This document shows positions 20,083-32,475 of a stretch of 64,000 bases of DNA, in pieces. Under the pieces are notes generated by a model, which saw only the letters and a program-made list of their open reading frames with translations, searched no databases and was not told the origin of the DNA. The stretch covers positions 2,604,001 through 2,668,000 of the forward strand of contig JAACJO010000004.1 in assembly GCA_013368445.1 (NCBI GenBank), given 5' to 3'. Both the position numbers and the translations under genes were made by a program. The DNA comes from Leucocoprinus leucothites (lineage: Eukaryota; Basidiomycota; Agaricomycetes; Agaricales; Agaricaceae). Positions within the stretch are counted from its first letter, which is position 1. Every line of letters starts with the position of its first letter.

Positions 20083-21606
20083 TCAGACTGGTGTCGCCAT
20101 CTTCCTTTCCCTAGTGGCAGCAGAAATTACTACGACGACAACGTCTACCTAGATGAACCAATACTCACCCGCTTGCATTTCCGAGTAGTTCCTCAAGCCT
20201 CTTTCGGAAATGATCAATATCTTGGTCCCAATCATCGGTATCAACGTGACCGCGATCCAGTCTAAATGCATTCGCTTCTCGCAGAAAATGCTCTAAATCC
20301 TTGACACGAGCGATTGATAGTTCTGGCTCATTGGATCCACGTGCCCTTGCGAGGTAGGAGGCTACCACCGTTGATAGTGCACCTTCAAGACAATCAGCTA
20401 TGAGCAGGAGAAAATTCAAGGCTTTTATCTACCAAAGATAGTTGTTTGAACCGCAGTCTATTTAAACCAGTACAACGTCAGTCGTCTCAGATATACGGGT
20501 AGTGACATGAGCCATACCGATCTTCCAGTAGTCGCTACAGCAGACAGGCCCGTAGTGATGGACCCGAGGAGGACTTGGAGTCCAATGGCAGCGTTGAGAG
20601 CCCATCCACTCATCTTGGCTTTTGCTCTGTATTTGGCACACTCACGCTCGGCGTTTTGTATCGTTGGGTCCAATCTTTCTGCCACAGTGCGTTTCCGCTA
20701 TGGTTTTCTCAACATGGACTCAAGATCATAATCCGTCTGAGGGATACTTACCTTCAACTCCTCCACCGTAGTAGGAACAGCCCAGTCGATACCCGATCGG
20801 GTCCTTCCCAAGCCGGGGGCCACAACCGATCCTTGTCCATCGATAGTACGTTGACGACGAGGGCCACCGTTATCAGGCAGACGAGCTTGGGATGGTAAGA
20901 TAGGTAACATTCGATCGAGGCGCACCCCACTGTCCCTCCCCAACTCGTGGTGTCCAAGGCCTGATAGAGTCTCTGCATCATCGTGCCTCTCCGCTGTGGG
21001 TGTTACGATACCAACACTAGTGGAGCGACCCATCCGTAATTGAGGCAAGGGCGGACGGGGTGGAGGAGTAGGAGGGTTTGGTGGACGTTGAAGTTCTGAT
21101 GGGCCCGGACCTCCGAGAGTTGAGCCTGTCGTTGGCCTTGCTCCAATGCCCGAAGCTACGGGCTCTGCAGTGAGGTGGCCTGGAGTGAGTTGTGCACCAG
21201 TCGGGGGCGGCCGATCAGAGGATGTACCGGGGCCTCCAAGAGTGGAGCTGGTCGTCGGTCTGGCTGGACCTACAGCAGGCTCCGACACGTGTCGAGCGAG
21301 GCTAGAGGCTGGTGAGAGCGAGAACTCTCTGGTGGTTCCATGCTGCAAGATAGGCCGTCGCGAAGTAGACTGTTCAGGAGACTGCTGTGGTGCCCCTGCT
21401 CCTTGAGCATCGGGCACATTGGGACGGACCGTTGAAGCCTCAGACGGTGAATCTGGCGCAGAGGAGTTCTCTGAGTCACCAGCGCTTCGTGCCACTGGCG
21501 CTTGAGTTGTGCCTGACGTATTTGGCGCCGCGCTAGAAGCAGCCGAAGTAGAGGCGGGAACCTGGAGAGAAGGATCAGGTCGGTCCATTGCCAGCGGGGT
21601 CTGCAA
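20083..21606 (-). CDS. Fungal SLATT two-TM domain protein
   Basis: There are five exons (21606-20752, 20697-20518, 20457-20433, 20382-20169 and 20110-20083), totalling 1,302 nt, 433 residues. The first ~280 residues are low-complexity, rich in Pro, Ser, Thr and Gly, with two near-copies of a TLGGPG segment; they are probably disordered. The C-terminal ~140 residues match the fungal SLATT (SMODS and SLOG-associating 2TM effector) domain: VAERLDPTIQNAE, a helix around LNAAIGLQVLLGSITTGLSAVA, a second around TVVASYLARARG, then EPELSIARVKDLEHFLRE and a coiled tail. Bacterial SLATT proteins are thought to form pores in conflict and suicide systems. The fungal function is not established. The 25-nt third exon and the 28-nt last exon are unusually small. 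Confidence 0.85.
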
Positions 21607-23275
21607 CCTGAAGGGGGGGAAGGAGAACTTCGCATCCTGTCTTCTGGCGCAGACTGATTTTGTTTATTCTATCCTCTGACAGACGGCACGGAAGATATGA
21701 CAGACACAAATTTGTTGGCGGGAATTCAGTTTCTCAATAATCAGAGACGAATGGAAGAGAAATGCATAACATCACCATTTATGGAACGAGGGAAAGACTT
21801 CATACAGTAGATGGCTCCTCGGCACACTGATGGCTCCCACGCAATGAGAGTTTTGTGGCATGGTAATTGCATAGTACCAGCCGATAGCCTCTTATTCGGT
21901 TAGGGCGTTATTTTGCGGGAACTTCCCCATCAAGGAAACGTATGATTGGAAGTTGGTCGCGAAGCAAATTTGTAGCAAATTTGTGGTCATATGTCAGTTT
22001 CTAATCAGACACAGATGGTAACAGTGACCCACGAAGAGATCGCACTTACACACCCAGACTGTCTTCCTCGATCATACCCAGCGTGAAGCAGAGAATATGA
22101 TACGGCCAATGTTCTGCGAGTGATCCGAAGCGACCTCAGCCCCAAGGCCAGGTTTTTCAAAAGGTAAGCGACCACAAGTCAACACGAAGCGAGCGTCAAG
22201 AGCTTACAGATTTCATAACGCCACCAGGGTACAAGATGGCTGGAGAAAATCTTGGGTTGTACTTATAGTATCCTTTCCCTCGCTCCACCACCCTTATCTT
22301 CGCCTGGGGCAATTTGGATTATGGCACAAAACACGAGAAGAATCATCCCCAGCACAAGCCACCCCCAACAGATTAAGGTACAACATAAATACTATTCCTG
22401 TACCCTTCATGTCTGATAGCATTGGGTTAGTACGGACACGAGAGGTTACGTTGAGAAGCGTGAACTCTGTATCGTCAGAGTATTCAACCTTTCAGAAGAT
22501 CTGCCGCTTGGGTTGGAAACTATGGCCTGCACTCTCGACGCACCTATCTTACCCATTCATCATAGTTCAAACTTGCGCCTTCCGCCCTTCACATCCGTGA
22601 GGGAATGCAATCGTTGAATTCCTTAGCCTTGGGCCTTTGGGTTGAGTCTTCAAGTTTTGTCCTTGGTTCAAAGCTCGCCCGGCGGATGCAGGTCTTGGAG
22701 TGACCTGATGGCGAAGTCGGATTCGAACAATAATGCCGATGGGTGGGAACCACGCGAAAGGTTGCCATTCGGGAGGATTCAAATGCCATCATTGCCGAAT
22801 ACTGCCCATAATTCTCCCGGAAGTAACACTGAGCCCGTCAGATTTCTGTGTTTCGCATCCAAGTAAAAATGTAGGAAAATTAGCGAGGTACGATGCGGAT
22901 ATATAGGTTATATCCGATAAGAGCGAGAGGTTGCTAAAATGAATAATGTCAAGGGATAACACCCCCAACAAGACGGACACTTGCAAGAGACGATTGTCCC
23001 AAAGTCCAAGCACTCGATGAATTAAAATAGCTGAGCAGGCGTCCATTCAAGATGTCAAGCCCTTGGAACAAGAACTTGAAAAGAAGGCAGCTCTGGTCAC
23101 AGTTTTCCCACTACATGCTGGCAGATAAACAAAACAAGGAAGCATCCCAAAATAGCTTGTGACATTTGAGCTCAACATAAAAACATACAAATCCTAAGGC
23201 ATACTAACATCAATGAGCACCAAACCGATGGGATTCGATCCTAGTCAAAGACATCTCGCACCGATCTACTCTTCA
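21607..23275. other. Intergenic, 1.67 kb, promoter of SLATT gene likely
   Basis: There is no supported gene. On the minus strand, TATAAG near 22260-22270 followed by a possible tiny exon (ATG AAA TCT before a GTAAGC near 22205) might be a 5' leader or a small gene. I cannot confirm either. A short direct repeat AAATTTGT occurs at about 21964-21983. Confidence 0.4.
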
Positions 23276-26200
23276 TCAGGAATAAGAGCCACGGCCTCGT
23301 CCCCTCATACCGCCCCTCGGCCCTCCTCTCCCCACACCATTGGGATGAGGGAAGAAGCCTCCACGACCACGTCCTGGTCCCATACCCCTACCACGTGACG
23401 CCCCCCTAGAATAACCCGGATTGTGATATGTACTGGTCAACTCGTCAGCAGTATCTGCATCCGACTGGCCAGAGGCATTATTGTAGCCATTGACGTGATT
23501 GGACGGGAAATGCCCTCCTCGTCCACCTCCGTTCACATGACTCGCAGACGCGTAGCTTCCACGATTTGAGCCATTCGGGGCAACTCGATTCATTGGAAGG
23601 TGACCACCACGCCCATTCGCGAAACCTCCTCTTGCACGGTTAGGGTTGCTAATGATTCGAACGTGAACCGGGCCAGCGGATGAACTAAAGTTGAAACTTA
23701 AGCGAGGGTCTCAACCACGTGGCTGAACCTACACACCTTTGTACAGGCGCTGGACGGAAACCCGCGGCAGCGCGTTGTCCAGGGGCGGGTTGGACTTGAG
23801 GGTACGGCCCAAATCTCGGGTTGAAGGGAGTTGTAATGGGTGGTGGGGGAGGGGCCTTGGGATTAGTCGAAGTGACGAATTGGGGGTTCGAGAGGTTGAG
23901 GCACGAGTTGAACTCGACCGTCATGCCTCGGTAGGGCGAGCACCTCAAGTACACTTAGTACAGACTCAGGTAATCATATGACTGATAAACATACCTGTCA
24001 CCTAGTGTCACGCCAGCCATGAAGGGCACGTCCCAGAGAACATCCATCGACTTGGTGTTGAGACCAATGACGACACCTTTCACGGACAGCGGAACAGCAC
24101 CCGAGTCCCTGACCATCGTCACACGATCTCCTAAGTCGAATTTCTGGTTCTGCAGTCGATAGACCACATGGCTAGGCTTGAGGACGGCTTGTCTTGGAAT
24201 GCCTTTGACGATGACTTTCTTGTAAGCAGAGGGAGTTTTGTTCTTTGTAAGCAAATCAGCTTGCTCTTCGAGCTCCGTAACCGTTTCCTGTAATCTATAA
24301 GTCAATGAGCTGAGATTCAAAGCCGGATAGCCGCACCTTCGACAATTGATCGCAAAAGAGGGAGACGGGTTCGAGATTCGAAATGCCTTTTGCTTTCAGC
24401 CAACTCTTAACCTCTCGGAGCCTTTCCTCTGGATTTTGGGTCCTAAAAACATCGGACAGATTCACCATTGCATCGCCGTCGATGTCAAGGCATCTGAAGA
24501 TCTCAGGGAACGCAGCCTAAGCGAAATGAATTAGAACCTATCCATCCCAAGTGTATAGAACTAACCTGGTAATCCTTAATTAACCCCACGGCTTTCTCGC
24601 TATATTCCCAGTATCTGCCGTTCTTCCTCGTGTAATCCACGACCTTCAATGCCTTTGCTTCGAACTTCAAGCTCAGGCCAATGTTGATTTTCTGTTTGTC
24701 CTGCCCAACCACCATGAAACTCGAAGTGATTCTGGATAACGCCCGGGAAGAAATGCGCGCCATTTCCGCAGCCTTAAACGAGGGGATGTATCTCGATGAC
24801 ATCCTATTCTCGACAATGGTCTTGAACTTCTCGACCTCCGATTTTTCAGACGGGAAGAACTAATGACGAGGCTGGTAAGTGGGAGCATTTAATAATTGAT
24901 ATTGATTCTACTCACTGCAAGGACAACCGACAGACTAGTGTCAGTTGTACTAGTCACTTGAGCCGCAACACCGTAAGCGTGTTCTCCCAAGAAAAACACC
25001 TTACTTCCCTCCGGGAACTCCTCGCTCAATGGCGGCGGCTCCTTCTCCACGAATCTCGGGTCCTCTGAAACCACCTCGCTCAGGCACATCTGCACAGCTT
25101 GCTCAACCTCCTTATCCGCCTCCTCGTAATCCTTCACCAGCGCTCCCGTCTCAAGTCGTTTCAAGCCCTTCAGTGGTCGAATGTGAAGCAATATATCTAC
25201 TTGTCCTGTCAAAACACCAGATTTCTTTGAATACACAGACTCAATACGCTCCGCCTTGCTCTTCCAATGCACTAAGCTTTGCGGTGCATGCGGTGTCGGT
25301 ATGACTTTGGGTGGTGATTTGGGGGTAACGGATAGCTTCTCATACTTGAAGAGATAATCGGACACAGCGACCACGAGACCCTCTTGAAGGAAGGGCCAAC
25401 CTATGAACGTCTTTTCTCCAATTATGGTCCTAGCGATCTCCTCCGCCTTTGTCCCTTCGAAGGGATTGTCAATCTTGACGACCATAGACTTGTTCCGTGA
25501 CTCCGTGCCGTGAACATTGACGCTGTGGAAGTCAAGCACAGCCGTATGTGAAAGGGTCTTGAGCGAAGGGAACCCAGCCAAGGCTTCTGGGCCGAGGAAT
25601 ACGCCGTCGCAAAGCCCTGGCACCAGGTGGAGACCGTCAAGTGTTGGGAGGTCGAAAGGATCCATTTTACAGTAGCACCGGTAAATAGGCGGGAAGAATC
25701 CAGGGAGAGATGACGGATACACTGTGGACTCCCCAGGATTATAGCTGAATTTTGTGCTGGGCCCCCAGGAGTTGCGTTTACGCTCCTCGGGTGTCAATTG
25801 ATGCTCTCGAGCTGGTGATGTGTAAGATAATGGTAACAAAAGAGGAGGGAAGAACTCACAAGCCATGGCTTTCAAAAGCCTAGCCTCGTCAATGAACGGG
25901 ATCTTCACAATAGCCTCCCAATCCTGTTTCTTTCCGTTGAGGTCTTGCTCGAATTCGGTAGGATAGAAGTCAAGTATCGGGGAGTTCGGATCGTACATGA
26001 GGGATCTGAAAGCTTCCGGAATATGTTCCATGCTTGCAGCCGGAAGCACGCCCATCAGCTGCTCGAATGGTTTGAAAGGAGTACCGAGTTCGAAGTTGAA
26101 TGTCATCTGGTCGACATTGCGCAAATCTACACCAACAAATACTGAGCTATACATACAGAATGTGAGCGGGATGGGGGACATACCAGAAATACGCGGCGCA

Positions 26201-28509
26201 TAGTGGTAATTGTAAAACCAGCCCCAGGATGCAACTCCGCTATAATAATAGTGCATCACCCATTGCAAGCCCTCCACGTATCGATACGCTAAGTCGCCCA
26301 TCGCCTTGGGGTCATCATACGAAAATTCAAGTTTGCCCTACCATAATCATCAGCAGAGAACCACAATATAACACACAAAACCATCTTACTTGATAGTATC
26401 CTCGTTTCCACTCGTCCATCTTTTCTTTGATGGACCTCTCGTATCTCGCTTCGAAACCACCATCTGCTTCGTCGTCAAAGATCGGCGCCTTCTCGTACTT
26501 CTTCAACACTCGATCCACAGCTGCCCTGCTTTCTTCATTGTCATCATCTTCATCGTTCACATCCTCCCATTCGCTATCCGGAGGTCCCTCTGCTGTTTCG
26601 CCCACCGTACCGGCATCAACAACTTTACCCTTCTCTATATCCTCTACAATATTGTCATCCTCCAAAACGCCCGGTAGACGCCAAGTAAGGATGTTGTTGT
26701 CATCATCGTCATACTCATCCCATCGTATGCTAAGGTGTAGCTCTCCAGCGAGACGTTTGATAAATTCACGTTCGCGGGCCGGGAATGTGTTGGGCATGGA
26801 TAAAGTGCCTGCCTTAGACAGAGGTCCAGCCCGACTCCCGAGCACGTACGCCTTAACTCGGTCAAATATCTCCCTTTGCGGTTGGGTCAATACTATCGAA
26901 GAACGTTAGCAATACTGAGAGCCTAGTCAAGGCACCGCATACCAAGTTTGGACCGCTTCCGCCCCATCTCCATTGCTTTCATATGCTTCTCCTGTTTCCC
27001 CTTAAACCAATTCAAGTCGGCATACTCCTTCTCAAAAACGTCCTGCTCCCATTGCGCCATCTCATCAAGAATAACCTGCAACCGCTTCACATTGATGACA
27101 CCACCCTCGTTGATGTAACCGTCTGTTAACGTCGCAGTTCGGATAAGAAGGAGAGCTAGCAAGGAGAAAGGTCACTCACCAAGGCCAGGTAAAACCTTCT
27201 TATACACCTCAAACAACTTCTCAAGTCCATTCTCGTGAATATGTAAATCGGGAAGATTAGGCAAGAAATCGTTGCCGACAAACACAGCAAGCAGAATAAA
27301 ATCGTCAATGACACGCTCCAAGCTGTACTCGAAAGGCAGCATCGATTCAATATCGCGAAACTCGAGGTCGAGATACTCGCGCATGAGACATAAGTGAAGC
27401 AAGTAGAAATTGATTGACTCCAAGCTACAGATCTCGTCAGCAGGGGAACCAAATGGAGGAGCTGAATGCAAACCTCGTGTCTTTCTTCTTCCTCGAGCTT
27501 GGCCCAAACTTGACCTCCTCTCGCAATAAGCAGAAATGGGGGTCGTGGCTGAGCAGTCCGAGCATGATAAGATCAGCATCCAGGCCGTATAAACAGTGTC
27601 GAATGTTAGGGTTATAGTCTGGCTGCGCTCGAGACAGCCGAATATACTCCATGATCTTGTGCTCGCCCTCTCCAGGAACTTCATGACCGGACAAGACGAC
27701 TTCAATGTCGCGCCAGTTAGAGTCCTCAGATATCTTCTTATTAATAAAGTACCGCAATTGCTCGGACAAGCGAGCCATAAAGGGGGTACCTGTAAGGCCG
27801 CATAAACAGACAAATCTAGCTGAGAGATAGACGGTAACGGACCTGGCGTGATACAGTTGCTGTCAAAAGCCTTTTCGTCGGGTAGTTTTTCTCCCTTTCT
27901 CTCTGCCTTTTCTCTGACTTCCTTTGCCTCCTTAGCGGTGCGGAACCGCCTGCTCCGCTGCTGATTCATTTTAGCACGGGGAGCGACACCGTCTACAGCC
28001 ATGAAGAAAAGCTTCTTAGGCCTGATCTTGCCGAAGAGATGGTCGACATAAGCAAAGATTGACGTGAATATTTGGTCTTCAGAAAGTCGAAAATGAGCGT
28101 CTTCGTCATTGGGGTGAGAACCTATTGTTGTGTCAAGATGGTAACAAGAAATGAATTATTAAGAACGAACAGTTGTGTATAATGCCGTTGAAGTCGAGGT
28201 ATAGGTTGTCTTTGGGAATGTCAGTCTTGACGCTCAAGCTCAAAACTTGAAAACTCACCAAACTCTGGAATTTTGTTCTCCTGAATTAATTGTGACGTCA
28301 AAGGGTAACGTTCACTGTGAAAATATGAGAAAATCACAGGAATAGTACATGTTTTGACTTACGAGATGTAGCGAAAGAACTATTTTGCTAGGTATGAATA
28401 ACCGTATGTGCGCATTAAATCTTAGACAAGACGAACCTTGGGAATACCTGAGCAAAATTAGCACAACTGTAAGCTATAAGTGACCCATGTGAAGTCAGGA
28501 CATACCCAT
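23276..28509 (-). CDS. XRN1: 5'-3' exoribonuclease 1 (XRN1)
   Basis: This is the cytoplasmic 5'-3' exonuclease of mRNA decay. The ATG at 28509 is split after four bases (ATG G) by an intron, and the next exons give MGIPK, FFRYISERYPL and the acidic site LYLDFNGIIHNC. Catalytic landmarks follow: DGVAPRAKMNQQR, HEVPGEGEHKIMEYIR, GLDADLIMLGL and VGNDFLPNLPDLHI. A weakly conserved acidic middle follows (near 26450-26700). The PIWI-less C-terminal region has an SH3-like stretch (FDLGDRVTMV). A Gly/Arg-rich tail ends in repeated GRGRG and closes GRGSYS at TGA 23276-23278. I estimate 1,400-1,480 residues in more than 15 exons, in line with the family. Confidence 0.95.
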
Positions 28510-31500
28510 TATACTATTACAAGTACAGGAAATAGGGAGCAGGGATGGTGGCAAGTTTCAAAGTATGTTTGTCACGGGACAAAGCCGCGCAACGTGCATG
28601 CTGGCCTTCGCGTGGGAAAGATATACCTTAAAGGGTGCTCGCTCATTTGGAAAGCCATCTCCACAACTTCGATGTCGAAGTGCATTGACAACGTGCTGAT
28701 CAAGCTCATTCTACTTGTGCTTAGGTTGTTATGCTTGCGTCCGTATCGGACTCCTTTCTCTCTCAAATCCACACACTTGAAATACAACTCTCCGAAACGG
28801 ATCCACAAGACCCTTCCATTCCCTCATGTGAGAACGATGTTCTCACAGTATGCATAATAACTCGAAGGTTGACAGGCTCAGATACGATGGTCGTCCCCCA
28901 TCAGGTATACTACTTAACTGCACCACGATCTAGCTAAGGGGGGGATATTGTTTCGGGCCCATGATCGGAAGAAATCTAAGTAAACCATCTTCCGTTCGTA
29001 CAAAGCTTCTTGGAGACATTTCATCCCCACATCTTAAGCCCCACTAGTAGCGCTGTGTGCGAAGGTTGAAGCAAAATTATGTACGACCCTCCAGCTCATC
29101 AGAAGATTTGAATCGCGAATTCGGTATTCCCTGTATTCTCAACCTCCGAATCGACCTTGCCATAAGCTTTCCTGCCAAATAGGTAAGTGCACTTATGTAT
29201 ACCGTTTCACTCCTGGACATTCCCAAGCATACTGAGGACTGAGCAGCTCGCCGCCGGGCCAAGCCGAAGGCTCCAGCAGAAGCTATACGACATTCATCGA
29301 GTCAGCTGCGCAATGTCCCCTTAAAAGATGTCTCCTTCCCTGATATGAACCGTAAGAGTGGCCAAGTTATGGGCACTAACACTTCCTCAAGGAGACCACC
29401 CTTTTCCAGCAGCTCCCCGATGGTCTGGGTCATAATTATATACCTGTTTGTGGAAGAGTTTCTGCTTCATCTAATTGGAACCCCCTAAGTAATTTTGGTG
29501 TTCGGCTCACAGTACGATCTTCTGACCTCGGGACACCACTCCTAGATGTTGATGTCGAGACGAATCACATAATTTGATCCGCTCTCTGATCTCCGTCGAG
29601 ATAACTCGCACTCATCCAACAGCGAAAGAGGATCCACTCAAAGGCGATGTATTTCACCTGCAGTCACTATACATACTTGCAATAATCAGGTTCGTTTCCA
29701 CCTTCCAGGACGGTCGTCCATTATGAGTCCAGAATCTCAAATTAGTGGCAGTATCAGCCACCCCCTACTGATCGACAGGAGAGGACGTCTCATGCCAAAC
29801 CCCATGTGCCATATTCGCAATGTGGTAGCCCACATATGGCCACAAATATGCAATCAATCTAACACTCAACACAATTCGACGCCATAACACGTGTATGTAG
29901 TAGCTCGATCTAAGCTTTTGCAAGTCTCCACGGTCCGGAAATACGGCACAAATGATATGCAGCATGTATAGTACTTTAATTCCAAAGCACAAGCTTCCGG
30001 AACTTCGTAACCGACGAACGAAGGAGTGCTCGACCCACATCGTCACTTGCAGAAGTGGATTCCTTCTTGGACGCGGCATTGATATCCAAAACCCGACTCC
30101 CTCGAACCGTCTCCAACTCATCACCGCTCCTACATCCTCCATATCTTAATCCCGCCATTAACGGGGCACCTGAGGCGGATAAAGTCCGTCCCATTAATCT
30201 TAGTAAGGCGGTGGGAAAGCGCTCTTGTTACATTACTGTGAGCCCCTAAGACTGACTCCTCTCAATTCCTAATAAGCTCAAGACGGTTCTCACTGCCTCC
30301 GATTATACTTTGACTCCAGCTGAGCGGGGGTATTCCTACGAACAATATGATCATGATCGCGGAGTCTTATGAGTTACGATATACGGAATACACTCAACAA
30401 CCTCGACATCAACATTTCAATGTTGATCTAATATCGGGACATAGAATTCGATACACGATGGGCGGATGCCAATGTGTGTCAGATGAATGCGCGCTAGGTG
30501 TCGAGCATATCCACTTGGGTGTTGGAGAATGGTACGACGGGCGATGATCGAAGTCTTTATCTGCCAAGGAAGGCCAATACAATGGCCCAGACTGCTGCGG
30601 TACGTCCAAAGCCTGAAGCGATTTCCATCTTGGAGGAGGCAGGTCTTGTTTGAAGCCTTTCCTCTTCCGAACTCTAGCCTCGCTAAAAATGGCCGGGCCC
30701 GAGGCTGTGCCTTCGCAACGCAACCATCCGGCTAGTAGGCGTCTATTGAGAGCCAATGTATGATCACCCAATCCTATTAGACTATGAGGACTCAACTCAC
30801 CTCAGTACAAAGACGAATAAGCTAATCATGACATATTCCATGAAACCCGCTGTCGAAACAAAGGTTGTGATTTTTCAGCTTTTCACCTGCCGACGAGGCC
30901 ACGGGAGTTACAATTTTACTTTCCGAGGGCTATATTGGTTACCCGTCGGCTTTGTATACCAACATACAACCATAGACATCGCAACAAATATCATTTGACA
31001 AGTTCCAAAATTATGCCAAAATCCTAGGAATATTGTAGAGCCAACAACCCGGAAATACCAACATCAAGTTCAAGACGTGATAGATGCGGGTATGCAACAA
31101 CGGCAAAGAACCATGCCATGGGAATGTTGAAGTCCCTCGAGATCTCAATCACAACCTCTCGAGTCGTGACGCGCCGGCGGGGATGATGAAAATGTCCAGT
31201 GTTTGAGCCCGTGGTTAATCGGCTAGCAATAATTCTGACATTCTGCGTTGGGGATGGGATGCTGACGCTAGTCAAATGTAAACTTGCCACTGACTGACAT
31301 CGCCAACAGTATTATCATTCCCACTGTGATAAATTCTAGGAGCTGGAGAACAAGAAGCAGACAGTGAGGAAAATGGTGGGAGTCCTTGATTTCCGGAATA
31401 ATTTTAGCAGGGGGGACTTCCTGACTTCCACGGACATGCTAGTCATGGAAGCGGCGTCGGCTCTTGGTCCCACGACTTACTCCAAGGCAAATTAGACTGT

Positions 31501-32475
31501 GTGGGGTATCGCCACTTGGGTTCTCGATGGGTTGTAGCCATTCACTGCTAGTACTAGTAGTGGTATCGTTCATGCATAGTCTACAAAAGGCCATCACGAC
31601 CAGACATCACTCCAATAAGATTTCGGCTACTAAACTATTCGCAAATTGCCACCGCAGTGATGGATAATGTAAACTTAGGTCTTTTATCAACCCAATCTCG
31701 CGTTAGTTCACTCGTACCCGCAAACTCCCCATCTGTCGTCACTCAGAAACATGAGGCTCCAGATCCTCAGAGCTGGGTCCACAGAACCAACACATGTACA
31801 AGCATTATCCCCTGGTGGTAAACTATTTATCAACTCTGGCATCCTGCCATAGGAGCCATTAACGCCTCGGCTATGACGTCTAACAGCTATCCGCAATCAC
31901 CATTCTGATCTGCTGATGCATGATGATAGTATATGTGTGTGAAGCGCTGATAGCGCCCTCAAGATCCTTTTTCTCAAGAGCACCAAGCCAAGCCGCACAG
32001 GCACACCAACGGCGAACAAGGAACCAATGAATAAACCCGTATGCGAATGACCCAACAATCATTATCACTGGCCTCGGTGACTGACCGACACGATGGCCGA
32101 ATGTAAGATACCCATTCTGACTACATGTCATAAATGTCCGCTGAACACTTGGATTAGCAGTCGAGGCTCCTATTAGTAAGTGTTTGGAGTTTACACCTCT
32201 TACAGTATAGATCGACGTGGATGTCGGCCTCGATGCCTATTAAGGTGATTCCCATTGGTCTGCTGACATGTGTTGCGACATGTATGGATATAAGATTAGA
32301 TAGTGACATTGAAGGGACCCGAAACTCCAGATTACAGATTAGATTCATGTCTAACTCCAATTTTGCCAACTATCGAGAAAGTCTCCAACCTAAACATTCG
32401 CTAACCAACAAGGTTACCTTTCACTTTTCGCCTCGCTTACATCGCTTCACCCATTATCAAATCATTATCACCGAC
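28510..32475. other. Gene-poor stretch, about 4 kb
   Basis: No open frame here shows a recognisable domain, signal peptide or convincing exon series. The open frames at 28480-28857, 29765-30142, 30409-30795 and 31024-31290 look like chance. The left end should contain the XRN1 promoter and the right end the GMP synthase 3' UTR. Confidence 0.5.

Noticed and set aside
22690..22780. B-box-like GTTCGAATCC on the minus strand
   Set aside because: No matching acceptor, D-arm or anticodon stem could be built around it.
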